From Erythrobacter cryptus DSM 12079 (GTDB lineage Bacteria > Pseudomonadota > Alphaproteobacteria > Sphingomonadales > Sphingomonadaceae), in NCBI RefSeq assembly GCF_000422985.1, contig NZ_AUHC01000009.1, forward strand, positions 62,001 through 126,000: DNA of 64,000 nucleotides. The letters run 5' to 3'. This document shows, piece by piece, positions 1-8,383 of the stretch; positions within the stretch are counted from its first letter, which is position 1, and every line of letters starts with the position of its first letter. The position numbers and the translations under genes are program-made. Below the pieces are notes generated by a model. The model searched no databases. It saw only the letters and a program-made list of their open reading frames with translations, and was not told the DNA's origin.

Positions 1-1164
1 CAATTGCTGCAAGGTCTGACCATCATCGGGAAATATCGCATGGCCAACGCTGATGCCAATGTGGAGGCGCGCCTCCTGAGTCACTGTCACCGGGGCGGAA
101 GTGGCGCCGATGAGCGCGCCGCGCGTACGCGCCACCAAGGCTGCGGCATTGCTGGTTTCGCACACCATTGCAAATTCATCGCCGCCGAGGCGGAAGACGC
201 TATCGGGGTCCTGCGCCACCGAACGCAGCGTATCGGCCACGTGGCAAAGGGTGAGATCGCCGATATCGTGCCCATGGGTATCGTTGATCTGCTTGAAGCT
301 GTTGCAGTCGCAATAAAACACCACCACCTGTCCGCCGTTCGTCGCCACCTTGGATATCGCGGCAGTCAGATACTTTTCGAACCGACCGCGGTTGCCTAAC
401 CCGGTCAGCGGATCGCGATCCACCCGCCTTGAAAGCTCGGCATTCTCTGTCGACAAGGTCTCCTGCCAGCGCTCAAACTCGGTCAACAGGAGGTTGAAAT
501 CCTTGGCGAAGTGATCGATCTCGGCGATCCCGGGAGGCTCCAGACGCCGGGACAGATGGCGGCGGTGAATCACATCGTCGGCAATCTCGACGATACGATC
601 AAGCGGCGCGGCCACCGCTTCTTCCAGTCGGCGTGCCAGCAACCGCGTGGCGATCACGGTAATCCCGAGACAGGCCGATGCAATCACCAGGCTGGCGAGC
701 GTGTAGCGATAGATCGCCCCCAGCCCGCCGGCCACACGCACTGTCCCGATCACCTTGCCGCGGAAGACGATCTGCCGTTCAACCGGTGCAAGTCCCAGCC
801 ATTGCGCCGTAACCGCCCCCAGATCAGATGGATCTGCGACCTCGCGATGCCAGCGCAGGAAGGTCTGGCCAGCACCATCCCTGATCTCCACCCAGGCGAT
901 GTTGTCATTGGAAGCCAGCCGTCCCAGCATCTGTCGGGCAGCTTCGCGATCATCAAACACCAGGGCAGGCTCAACCGTATAGCTGAGCGTCTGTGCAAGC
1001 AGTGCTACATTCTGCTGGGCATAGGCCCGCAGCGCGAACAGGCCGCTGATCAGCAGCGAGAAAGAGGCGAGGATCACTGCCAGCAGCACCAGTTGCAAAT
1101 GCCCGCGCGCAAGCAGCTCGCGCAGGGCGGGAGCTGGTTGCTTGCGGACCGGTCGACCGATCAT
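1..1164 (-). CDS. YfiN-like membrane diguanylate cyclase (3' end beyond window)
   Basis: Makes the second messenger c-di-GMP from two GTP at the inner membrane. The 388 codons present show an N-terminal membrane segment at about residues 20-42, a periplasmic sensor region, a second membrane segment near 150-170, a HAMP-like stretch, and a GGDEF domain with an intact GGDEF active site at residues 327-331, preceded by the usual DPLTGLGNR entry motif. The frame stays open to base 1, so the C-terminus is missing. The start ATG overlaps the stop of the upstream yfiR-type gene (ATGA), so the two are translationally coupled. In known YfiR/YfiN systems, periplasmic YfiR holds the cyclase inactive. 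Assignment to the YfiN class rests on this pairing plus the sensor-HAMP-GGDEF order. Codon use here looks less GC-rich than in the genes to the right. Confidence 0.85.
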   Translation of the reverse strand, partial: MIGRPVRKQPAPALRELLARGHLQLVLLAVILASFSLLISGLFALRAYAQQNVALLAQTLSYTVEPALVFDDREAARQMLGRLASNDNIAWVEIRDGAGQTFLRWHREVADPSDLGAVTAQWLGLAPVERQIVFRGKVIGTVRVAGGLGAIYRYTLASLVIASACLGITVIATRLLARRLEEAVAAPLDRIVEIADDVIHRRHLSRRLEPPGIAEIDHFAKDFNLLLTEFERWQETLSTENAELSRRVDRDPLTGLGNRGRFEKYLTAAISKVATNGGQVVVFYCDCNSFKQINDTHGHDIGDLTLCHVADTLRSVAQDPDSVFRLGGDEFAMVCETSNAAALVARTRGALIGATSAPVTVTQEARLHIGISVGHAIFPDDGQTLQQL

Positions 1165-1694
1165 CGGCTGTCTCCCCCTGAAAGTCTGAGCACCCGAGGA
1201 TCAATCCGCACCTGCGAGCGCGAGACCGCATCAATGTTAAGCCGGAACGAGAGCGTCTGCGCCTCGAACAGCAAGCAGATCATTGCCCGGCTGCGGCAGG
1301 CGGGATCGTTCTCGGCGATCGTGAGCACTGCACCATCCTGCATCCGCGCCGTCACCTTGCGCTGCTCGTTGATGCCTAACCGACCAATATAAACGATCTG
1401 GCACTCTGCAGGCGTCGCGCGATCGGGGCTGCGCCCAACGACCTCTACCCCGATCTCGGCGACCTCTCGCCCCTTCAAGAGGTCGTCGGCATGATCGGTT
1501 GGTCCCACCACGCAGGCCCGCAAATGCCGCGGGTTTCCGGGCCAGCGGCTGTATTGCACGATCGCGCGCACCATGCGCGCGACCACCGCACGATAAGGAT
1601 CGGCATCGTTGTCGAGCGGCATCCCGACAGGTACGGGCTGGCTTTCGGCAGCAAGTGCCAAGGCGATCAGCCATGTGGGCGCATTGGTCAGCAT
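1161..1694 (-). CDS. YfiR family periplasmic regulator of a diguanylate cyclase
   Basis: 177 aa with a short N-terminal hydrophobic signal sequence (about residues 1-17) and the YfiR/DUF4154 pattern: an early QYSRWP motif, a CVVG strand, paired cysteines in the C-terminal half (DPACRSR and ICLLFE), and the family ending RIDPRVLRLS. In Pseudomonas, YfiR binds the periplasmic part of YfiN and represses c-di-GMP synthesis until redox or envelope stress releases it. The same partnership is inferred here because the next gene is a membrane GGDEF protein whose start overlaps this stop codon. A GGGAGG ribosome site lies just before the ATG at 1694. A YfiB lipoprotein is not seen on the visible side; it may be absent or outside the window. 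Confidence 0.85.
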   Translation of the reverse strand: MLTNAPTWLIALALAAESQPVPVGMPLDNDADPYRAVVARMVRAIVQYSRWPGNPRHLRACVVGPTDHADDLLKGREVAEIGVEVVGRSPDRATPAECQIVYIGRLGINEQRKVTARMQDGAVLTIAENDPACRSRAMICLLFEAQTLSFRLNIDAVSRSQVRIDPRVLRLSGGDSR

Positions 1695-1797
1695 GCCTCC
1701 CGCTCTTTCCCCATCGACCGTTCAGCCCTCCCTCCCGGGGCGCAGCCATACGACTCCTGCCTCATCGCCCGTGCGCTCCCATCCGATCGCCAAGGAC

Positions 1798-3594
1798 TCA
1801 ACTGGACTGGCCATCCTTGGCGACAGGCGCCACCACCCGCAGGTGGAGTTCGCGCAGCGCCTTGGGCTCGGCCGGGCTGGGGGCGCCCATCAGCAGATCC
1901 TCGGCGCGCTGGTTCATCGGGAAGAGCGAGACCTCGCGCAAGTTTTTCGCCCCGCACAGCAGCATGACGATGCGATCGACCCCGGCGGCCATGCCCCCGT
2001 GCGGCGGCGCGCCATATTGGAAGGCGCGGTAAAGCCCGCCGAAGCGCTCCTCCACATCCGACCGCGAAAGCCCCACGATCTCGAAGGCCTTGACCATGGT
2101 TTCGGGGCTGTGGTTGCGGATCGAGCCCGAGGCGATCTCGTAGCCGTTGCACACAAGGTCATATTGATAGGCCTTGATGCTGAGCGGATCCTCACTGGTG
2201 AGCGCCTCGAGCCCGCCCTGCGGCATCGAGAAGGGATTGTGCGAGAACTCGATCCGCTGTTCCTCCTCGTTCCACTCGTAGAAGGGAAAGTCGACGATCC
2301 AGGCCAGCGCAAAGCGGTTTTCATCGACAAGGCCAAGCTCCTCGCCGATGCGGATACGCGCAGCGCCAGCGAGCTTGGCCGCGTCGGCTTGCTTGCCCGC
2401 GGCGAAGAACAGCCCGTCGTTCTCGCCCAGGCCAAGCTCGCCGTAGAGCCGCGCCATGCCCTCGGCCCCGTGGTTCTTGGCGATCGGCCCGCCGAACTCG
2501 CCGCCCTTGCGGGTGACATAGCCAAGCCCGGCATAACCCTGCGAGCGTGCCCAATCGTTCATGTCGTCGAAGAACTTGCGGCTCTTTTCATGCGTGCCCG
2601 GCGCGGGGATGGCGCGCACCACCCCGCCCGAAGCAACGATCTTTTCAAACAGGCCAAAGCCCGACTGCGTGAAGTGATGCGAGACATCGCTGATGATGAG
2701 CGGGTTGCGCAAATCGGGCTTGTCGGTGCCGTATTTGAGCATCGCCTCCTCATAAGGGATGCGCGGGAAGGCGCCCGCCGGCGTCACGTGCTTGTCGCCG
2801 GCAAAGGCAGCAAAGGTGCCCTGAATGACAGGCTCCATCGTCTCCCACACTTCTTCCTGGGTGACGAAGCTCATCTCGAGATCGAGCTGGTAGAACTCGC
2901 CCGGCAGGCGGTCGGCGCGCGGGTCCTCGTCGCGGAAGCACGGGGCGATCTGGAAATAGCGGTCAAAGCCCGCCACCATCAGCAACTGCTTGTATTGCTG
3001 GGGCGCCTGGGGGAGCGCGTAGAACTTGCCCGGGTGGATGCGGCTCGGCACGAGAAAGTCGCGCGCGCCTTCGGGGCTGGAAGCGGTGAGGATCGGCGTT
3101 GAAAACTCGTTGAAACCCGCCGCCGCCATGCGCGCGCGCATGTCGGCGACGATCGCCACGCGGGTCATGATGTTGCGGTGCAGGCTCTCGCGCCGAAGAT
3201 CGAGGAAGCGGTATTTGAGGCGGATGTCCTCGGGGTAAGGCTGCTCGTCGGCCACCGGCATGGGCAGCTCCTCGGCGGCACTTTGCACCGTGACGCTGCG
3301 GGCGAAGACCTCGATCTGCCCGGTGGCAAGGTTGGGATTGACGGTTTCGGCAAGGCGCGCCTTGACCTCGCCCTCGATGGTCACGACGCTTTCGGCGCGC
3401 AGGCCCTCGAGCACCGGGAGCGCGGCGCTGTCGCCATCGGCCACGATCTGGGTGATGCCATAGTGATCGCGCAGATCGATGAACAGCACCCCGCCATGGT
3501 CGCGCTTGCGGTGGATCCAGCCCGAGAGGCGGACGGTCTGGCCGACTTCGGCCAAAGAAAGCTGTGCGCAAGTGTGCGTGCGGTAGGGGTGCAT
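1798..3594 (-). CDS. aspS: aspartate--tRNA ligase
   Basis: 598 aa, the normal length of bacterial-type AspRS with an N-terminal OB anticodon-binding domain (about 1-105), class II catalytic core and inserted GAD domain. Class II motif 2 is seen as [10 protein letters not shown] near residue 218 and motif 3 as [12 protein letters not shown] near 530. The OB domain carries RDHGG with His33, the residue type found in non-discriminating AspRS enzymes, which also charge tRNA-Asn (discriminating enzymes usually have Leu there). If so, Asn-tRNA would be made by GatCAB, which is not in this window. It is transcribed alone, divergent from rnd. A TTGACA on the minus strand within 3595-3773 is a candidate -35 element. 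Confidence 0.97.
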   Translation of the reverse strand: MHPYRTHTCAQLSLAEVGQTVRLSGWIHRKRDHGGVLFIDLRDHYGITQIVADGDSAALPVLEGLRAESVVTIEGEVKARLAETVNPNLATGQIEVFARSVTVQSAAEELPMPVADEQPYPEDIRLKYRFLDLRRESLHRNIMTRVAIVADMRARMAAAGFNEFSTPILTASSPEGARDFLVPSRIHPGKFYALPQAPQQYKQLLMVAGFDRYFQIAPCFRDEDPRADRLPGEFYQLDLEMSFVTQEEVWETMEPVIQGTFAAFAGDKHVTPAGAFPRIPYEEAMLKYGTDKPDLRNPLIISDVSHHFTQSGFGLFEKIVASGGVVRAIPAPGTHEKSRKFFDDMNDWARSQGYAGLGYVTRKGGEFGGPIAKNHGAEGMARLYGELGLGENDGLFFAAGKQADAAKLAGAARIRIGEELGLVDENRFALAWIVDFPFYEWNEEEQRIEFSHNPFSMPQGGLEALTSEDPLSIKAYQYDLVCNGYEIASGSIRNHSPETMVKAFEIVGLSRSDVEERFGGLYRAFQYGAPPHGGMAAGVDRIVMLLCGAKNLREVSLFPMNQRAEDLLMGAPSPAEPKALRELHLRVVAPVAKDGQSS

Positions 3595-3773
3595 CTAAAC
3601 TCTTGTCCTTATCGCGGCTATGACGCTAGGGCGCGCGGGCGCGGCATTGCCAGGGCCATGGGGCCTGGCGACCGCGCGCTAACAGGGGAAGCCTTGCGCT
3701 TTGTCAAGCGGCGCGGGCGCAAACCGGGTTCATTCCCGAGGGCGGCACTCCGCCCGCAAGAGCACAAGACGAG

Positions 3774-4976
3774 ATGAAGATCCACCCGCTGATCACCACC
3801 ACCGAGGCCCTCTCCGACCTCTGCGACCGCCTCGCCAAGTCCGACTTTATCGCGGTCGATACCGAATTCATGCGCGAGAACACCTATTGGCCCGAACTGT
3901 GCCTGGTGCAGATCGCCAACTCCGAGGAGGCCGCCGCGATCGATCCGCTCGCCGAGGGGATCGATCTGGCCCCGCTGCTCCACCTGCTGACCGAGAACGA
4001 GGAGGTGCTCAAGGTCTTCCACGCCGGCGGGCAGGATGTCGAGATCATCGTCAACATGACCGGCAAGACCCCGCACCCGATCTTCGACACGCAAATCGCG
4101 ATGATGGCAATCAGCCAGTCCGAACAGATCGGCTATGCCAACCTGGTTGAAACCTGGCTGGGCCTCACCATCGACAAGGGCGCGCGCTTTACCGACTGGA
4201 GCCGCCGCCCGCTGACCGAGCGGCAGATCGAATATGCCATTGGTGATGTCACCCACCTCGCGGCGATCTTCCCGCGCATCCTCAAGAAGCTGATCAAGAC
4301 CGGGCGCGGCGCCTGGCTCGATGCCGAGATGGAAAAGCTCGCCGATCCGGCCAACTACCTCACCGATCCCGGCCAGGCGTGGAAGCGCATCCGCCAGCCG
4401 GGGCGCAATCCCCAGGTGCTCGGCCGGCTCAAGGCGCTCGCCGCCTGGCGCGAGGCCGAGGCCCAGCACAAGAACATCCCCCGCGGGCGGATCATGCGCG
4501 ATGAGACGCTGGCCGATATCGCCAGCCACCCGCCCAAGGTGCAGGCTGACCTTGCCAAGGTGCGCGGGCTTTCGGCGGCGTGGAAGGACAACGACATCGG
4601 CAAGCGGCTGATGAAGGTGCTGGCCGAGGCCGAGCCGCTGCCCAAGGAGGAAATGCCCGAGAAGGTCAAGCAGGGCGCCCCGCTCGGCCGCGAGGGCGCG
4701 CTGGTGGCCGATCTGCTAAAGCTCCTCCTCAAGATCCGCGCGCGCGAGATCGACGTCGCCCCGCGCCTGCTCACCCGCGCCGATGAGCTTGAGGCGCTGG
4801 CCTCGGGCGTGCGCAACCTGCCGGTGCTCGAAGGCTGGCGCTACGAAGTGTTCGGCAAGGACGCGCTCGAACTCGTCGAGGGCAAGCTCGCCTTCGCGGT
4901 CGAGAAGGGCAAGCTCAAGATGACCCATATCGACGAGGTGCTGGGCCAGGCGCCCGATGCGCTGGCGGCGGAATAG
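3774..4976 (+). CDS. rnd: ribonuclease D
   Basis: 400 aa. 3'-5' exoribonuclease of the DEDDy family that trims tRNA and other stable RNA 3' ends. The exonuclease motif I is VDTEF (Asp29, Glu31), followed by a HAGGQD motif II region near residue 87 and the Y/D motif III (YAIGDVTHL) near 155-163. The rest of the protein holds HRDC-like helical domains, as in family members of about 370-400 aa. It starts with ATG after a weak ribosome site. The next gene (oxyR) begins 6 bp after the stop, so the two are probably co-transcribed. Confidence 0.95.
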   Translation: MKIHPLITTTEALSDLCDRLAKSDFIAVDTEFMRENTYWPELCLVQIANSEEAAAIDPLAEGIDLAPLLHLLTENEEVLKVFHAGGQDVEIIVNMTGKTPHPIFDTQIAMMAISQSEQIGYANLVETWLGLTIDKGARFTDWSRRPLTERQIEYAIGDVTHLAAIFPRILKKLIKTGRGAWLDAEMEKLADPANYLTDPGQAWKRIRQPGRNPQVLGRLKALAAWREAEAQHKNIPRGRIMRDETLADIASHPPKVQADLAKVRGLSAAWKDNDIGKRLMKVLAEAEPLPKEEMPEKVKQGAPLGREGALVADLLKLLLKIRAREIDVAPRLLTRADELEALASGVRNLPVLEGWRYEVFGKDALELVEGKLAFAVEKGKLKMTHIDEVLGQAPDALAAE

Positions 4977-4982
4977 GGCCCG

Positions 4983-5879
4983 GTGACCACTTACCTTCCC
5001 ACCATCAAGCAGCTGCAATATCTCGTCGCGCTGCACGAGCACGGCCATTTCGGCAAGGCAGCCGAGGCGAGCTTTGTCTCGCAATCGACCCTTTCGGCCG
5101 GGATCCGCGAACTCGAATCGCTGCTCGGCGTCACGCTGGTGGAACGTTCGCGCCGGGTGGTGCGCTTCACCGCGCTGGGCGAACAGGTGGTGGCCAAGGC
5201 CGGCCGGCTGCTGCGCGAGGCCGAGGAGCTTGCCGATCTGGTGCAGGCCGCGGGCAAGCCCTTGTCGGGCGAATTGCGCATGAGCGTCATCCCCACCATC
5301 GCCCCCTTCCTGCTGCCGCGCATCCTGCCGCGGCTGAAGCGCGAGCGGCCTGACCTCAAGCTGATGCTGCGCGAGGAGACCAGCCAGGACGCGCTCGAAT
5401 CGCTCCATCACGGGCGGGTCGATTGCGTGCTGCTTGCCCTTCCCTATGACACCGGCGATGCCGCGCTCGCCCACATCGCCGAGGATCGCCTGTTCGTGGC
5501 CTTCCCCGCGGGCGATCCGCGCGATCCGCCGCCCTCGATCAAGCCCGAGATGATCGACCAGGGCCGCTTGCTGCTGCTCGAGGACGGGCATTGCCTGCGC
5601 GATCACGCGCTCGCCGCCTGCAACCGCACCGAACTGAGGGCCAGCGCCAGCGTGATAGGCACGAGCTTGCACACCCTGGTGCAGCTGGTCGACAATGACC
5701 TTGGCCTGACCATGCTCCCTGAAATGGCCTTGAAGGCCGGGATCCTCACCGGCACGCAGGTTGTTGCCCGCCCGGTGGACAGCCCCACGGCCAAGCGCGA
5801 AATCGTGCTCGCCTGGCGCAAGAACTCCCCGCGCGAGGCCGATTTCCAGCTGCTCGCCGAAGAACTGCGCGCCGGCTGA
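4983..5879 (+). CDS. oxyR: LysR-type hydrogen peroxide sensor OxyR
   Basis: 298 aa transcription factor with a helix-turn-helix at residues 7-66 and a substrate-binding-like regulatory domain. The redox cysteine pair of OxyR is present: Cys204 in GHCLRDHAL and Cys213 nine residues later in ACN, the same spacing as Cys199/Cys208 of the E. coli protein. OxyR forms a disulfide on contact with peroxide and activates catalase and peroxiredoxin genes, none of which are in this window. The start codon is GTG, 6 bp after rnd, so it is probably read from the rnd transcript. The cysteine pattern separates it from generic LysR proteins. Confidence 0.93.
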   Translation: MTTYLPTIKQLQYLVALHEHGHFGKAAEASFVSQSTLSAGIRELESLLGVTLVERSRRVVRFTALGEQVVAKAGRLLREAEELADLVQAAGKPLSGELRMSVIPTIAPFLLPRILPRLKRERPDLKLMLREETSQDALESLHHGRVDCVLLALPYDTGDAALAHIAEDRLFVAFPAGDPRDPPPSIKPEMIDQGRLLLLEDGHCLRDHALAACNRTELRASASVIGTSLHTLVQLVDNDLGLTMLPEMALKAGILTGTQVVARPVDSPTAKREIVLAWRKNSPREADFQLLAEELRAG

Positions 5880-5897
5880 TGCCCGCGCCGCGCGCCG

Positions 5898-6506
5898 TCA
5901 ATCCATGTGCTTGAGGCCGACGCGCAGATAGTCCCACCCGGTGATGCAGGTGAGCACCGCCGCCGTCCACAGGCTGATGAGGCCCACCAGGTGCACCCAG
6001 CTTTCGCCGATCGAGCCGCAGCCCTCGCCCACCGATTGGCACGGCGGCCCATGCACCGCCCCGCCGAGGATCAGCGCGCCCAATGCCACCAGCTGGAAGG
6101 TGGTCTTCCACTTGGCCAGCCGCGAGACCGGCACCGAGACCTGGATCCCGCCCAGGAACTCGCGCAGGCCCGATACCGCGATCTCGCGCACGAGGATGAT
6201 GAGCCCGGCGATCACGTGGACATCCCCGGCATAGGGCCCGCGCAGATAGCCCTGTGCGGTGAGCACCAGGATCACCGCGGCGACCATGATCTTGTCGGCG
6301 ATGGGATCAAGGAAGATGCCGAGCTTCGAGACCGTCCCCTGCGCGCGGGCGAGATAGCCATCGAGAAAATCGGTGAGCGCGATCACGCAATAGAGCACGA
6401 AGGCAACCAGATAGCCCAGCCGCCATGCGGGCCACCACAGGAAGAAGGCGAGCAAGGGCACCGCGAGGATGCGCGAGAGCGTGAGGAGATTGGGCAGGCT
6501 CGACAT
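5898..6506 (-). CDS. pgsA: CDP-diacylglycerol--glycerol-3-phosphate 3-phosphatidyltransferase
   Basis: About 202 aa integral membrane enzyme making phosphatidylglycerophosphate, the committed step to phosphatidylglycerol and cardiolipin. The CDP-alcohol phosphotransferase signature is complete: DGYLAR followed by GIFLDPIADK, giving the Asp-Gly-x2-Ala-Arg-x8-Gly-x3-Asp-x3-Asp metal site near residues 48-70. The start was set at the ATG giving MSSLPNLLTLSR, which matches the usual PgsA N-terminus; the longer upstream frame is Ala/Arg/Gly-rich and unlike the family. A short hydrophilic loop with two cysteines (GPPCQ and GCGS, about residues 155-166) sits between the last membrane helices. It is convergent with oxyR and divergent from the MFS gene. 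Confidence 0.93.
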   Translation of the reverse strand: MSSLPNLLTLSRILAVPLLAFFLWWPAWRLGYLVAFVLYCVIALTDFLDGYLARAQGTVSKLGIFLDPIADKIMVAAVILVLTAQGYLRGPYAGDVHVIAGLIILVREIAVSGLREFLGGIQVSVPVSRLAKWKTTFQLVALGALILGGAVHGPPCQSVGEGCGSIGESWVHLVGLISLWTAAVLTCITGWDYLRVGLKHMD

Positions 6507-6698
6507 GGCGCGCGGCTGGTCTAGCGCGGCTGGCGAGGCGGCAAAAGCCCCCGCCGCTGCGCCATCCCCGGCCCTGGCCGGTCTCGGCGCCTGCGCCGCA
6601 CCCTGCCCCACCCCGATCGCTCTGCCCCTTGTCTCGGCGCACCTGCGCGCTATGGCCGCCGGGAAAGCCACCCGCACTCAGGCAGATCAGCCCCGCCC

Positions 6699-8018
6699 AT
6701 GACCACCTCGACCCGCCTGATGCGCCAGCGCCGCTTCCTGCCGCTGTTCCTCACCCAGCTTCTGAACGCGCTCAACGACAACCTGTTCAAGAACGCGATG
6801 GTGCTGTTCGTGGTCTATCAGGTCTATGATTCCCCGGCGATGGAGACCTTCGTCAGCGGCATCGCCACCGCGGTCTTCGTGCTGCCCTTCGTGCTGTTCT
6901 CGGCCACCTCGGGCCAGCTTGCCGACATGCGCGACAAGACGAAGATCATCCGCTGGATCAAGTTTGCCGAGATCATCATCATGGCCGTGGGCGCAACCGG
7001 GCTGGTGCTCGCCGCGCGCGGGATCGAGGTTGAGACCCTGGCGATCCCGCTGATGTTCACCGCGCTCTTTGCCATGGGGGTGCATTCGACCTTCTTCGGG
7101 CCGATCAAATACGCGATCCTGCCCCAGCACCTCCACAAGGACGAGGTGCTGGCCGGCACTGGCCTGGTCGAGGCGGGCACCTATGTCGCGATCCTCGTCG
7201 GCATGATGCTGGGCGGGGCGCTGCCGATCATGGCGAGCACCGTGGCGGTGATCGTGATCGCGCTCATCGGCTATGGCGTGTGCCGCTTCATCCCCCCCGC
7301 CCCGCCCGAGACCAGCGAGCGCAAGGTGGACTGGAACCCGATCCGCGCCTCGCGCGCGCTCATCGCCTTTTCCATGGGCAATCTTGAGCTGCGCTATTCG
7401 GTGCTGGCGATCAGCTTCTTCTGGGCGATCGCGGCGATCCTGTCGGTGCAGTTCATCCCGCTCGCCAAGAACCTGCTGCTGGCTGACAAAGAGGTCGCCG
7501 CGGTGATGCTGGTGGCCTTTTCGGCCGGGATCGCGATCGGCTCGGTCTCGATCAATGCGCTGCTCAAGGGCGATATCTCGGCGCGCTATTCGGCCCCCTC
7601 GGTGCTGGTGCTGGCGGGGCTGCTCATCAGCTTCTACCTCTTGTGCCGCAGCTGGAACCTTGCGCCTGCCGCGGGCGGCTTGTTCAGCGTCGGCGAGTTT
7701 CTCGCCCAGCCGCTGGCGCTGGTGCTGATCGCCAACCTCTTGCTGATCGCGGTGGCGGGGGGCATGTTCGTGGTGCCGCTCTATGCCTTCCTCACCACCC
7801 GGGTGGCAACGTCCGAAGCCTCGCGCTCGGTTGCGGCCAACAACTTCATTTCCTCGCTGTTCATGGTCGCGGGCGCAGGGATTGCCGGGGGGCTCGGCTT
7901 TCTTGGCATTCCGCTGGCCGAGCAATTGCTCTTGAGCCTGGTGCTGTGCGGCCTCTCGGCGGTGCTGGCGCGGCGGCTCCACGCGCTCGAGGCGCTGCGC
8001 GCCCCCGAGGCGGCCTAG
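6699..8018 (+). CDS. MFS transporter, LplT-like lysophospholipid carrier
   Basis: 439 aa with about twelve membrane helices. The N-terminus (FLPLFLTQLLNALNDNLFKNA) is the hallmark of the LplT group of the major facilitator superfamily, which flips lysophospholipids into the cell for re-acylation. In enterobacteria LplT sits next to, or is fused to, the acyltransferase/acyl-ACP synthetase Aas. Here the carrier stands alone, so any acyltransferase partner must be encoded elsewhere. It lies divergently beside pgsA, in keeping with a phospholipid role. Substrate is inferred from family resemblance only. Confidence 0.8.
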   Translation: MTTSTRLMRQRRFLPLFLTQLLNALNDNLFKNAMVLFVVYQVYDSPAMETFVSGIATAVFVLPFVLFSATSGQLADMRDKTKIIRWIKFAEIIIMAVGATGLVLAARGIEVETLAIPLMFTALFAMGVHSTFFGPIKYAILPQHLHKDEVLAGTGLVEAGTYVAILVGMMLGGALPIMASTVAVIVIALIGYGVCRFIPPAPPETSERKVDWNPIRASRALIAFSMGNLELRYSVLAISFFWAIAAILSVQFIPLAKNLLLADKEVAAVMLVAFSAGIAIGSVSINALLKGDISARYSAPSVLVLAGLLISFYLLCRSWNLAPAAGGLFSVGEFLAQPLALVLIANLLLIAVAGGMFVVPLYAFLTTRVATSEASRSVAANNFISSLFMVAGAGIAGGLGFLGIPLAEQLLLSLVLCGLSAVLARRLHALEALRAPEAA

Positions 8019-8030
8019 CGCATTTGCGCC

Positions 8031-8222
8031 CTAGAGGATGAAGGCCAGCACCGCCGCGGTGGTGGCGACATAGGTGCTGGCCACCCCGCGCATATCGGCC
8101 ATGGTCAGCCGCCACAGGCTTTCGGCCGGGATCGGGATCAGCTCGGCCTTGACATGCGGCGGCAAAAGCCGGCGGAACCAGTGGCGGGCGCTCTCGTCGG
8201 TGAGAACCAGGCTGCGGCGCAT
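8031..8222 (-). CDS. small protein of unknown function (63 aa)
   Basis: 63 aa, not recognised. The ATG is preceded by a clear AGGAG ribosome site 8 bases upstream, which supports a real gene despite its size. The first 40 residues are basic and amphipathic (SARHWFRRLLPPHVKAEL); the last 17 (STYVATTAAVLAFIL) are hydrophobic enough for a single C-terminal membrane anchor. It is convergent with the MFS gene, 12 bp apart, and starts about 160 bp from the divergent ThDP enzyme, so it could share a control region with it. Confidence 0.6.
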   Translation of the reverse strand: MRRSLVLTDESARHWFRRLLPPHVKAELIPIPAESLWRLTMADMRGVASTYVATTAAVLAFIL

Positions 8223-8383
8223 GGGCGACTCTCCTGTTGTCCTTTTCCGCCAGTTTTAAGACTTTCTTAACCCTTGCAAACGGTCTGCGGCGAGGCTGTC
8301 ACAGGCTGAGACAGGCCGCATTTGCGCCGCCGCGCCGGCGCGGCTAGAGCCGCTCGACGCCACTGATGACGGGAGAGACGCGC

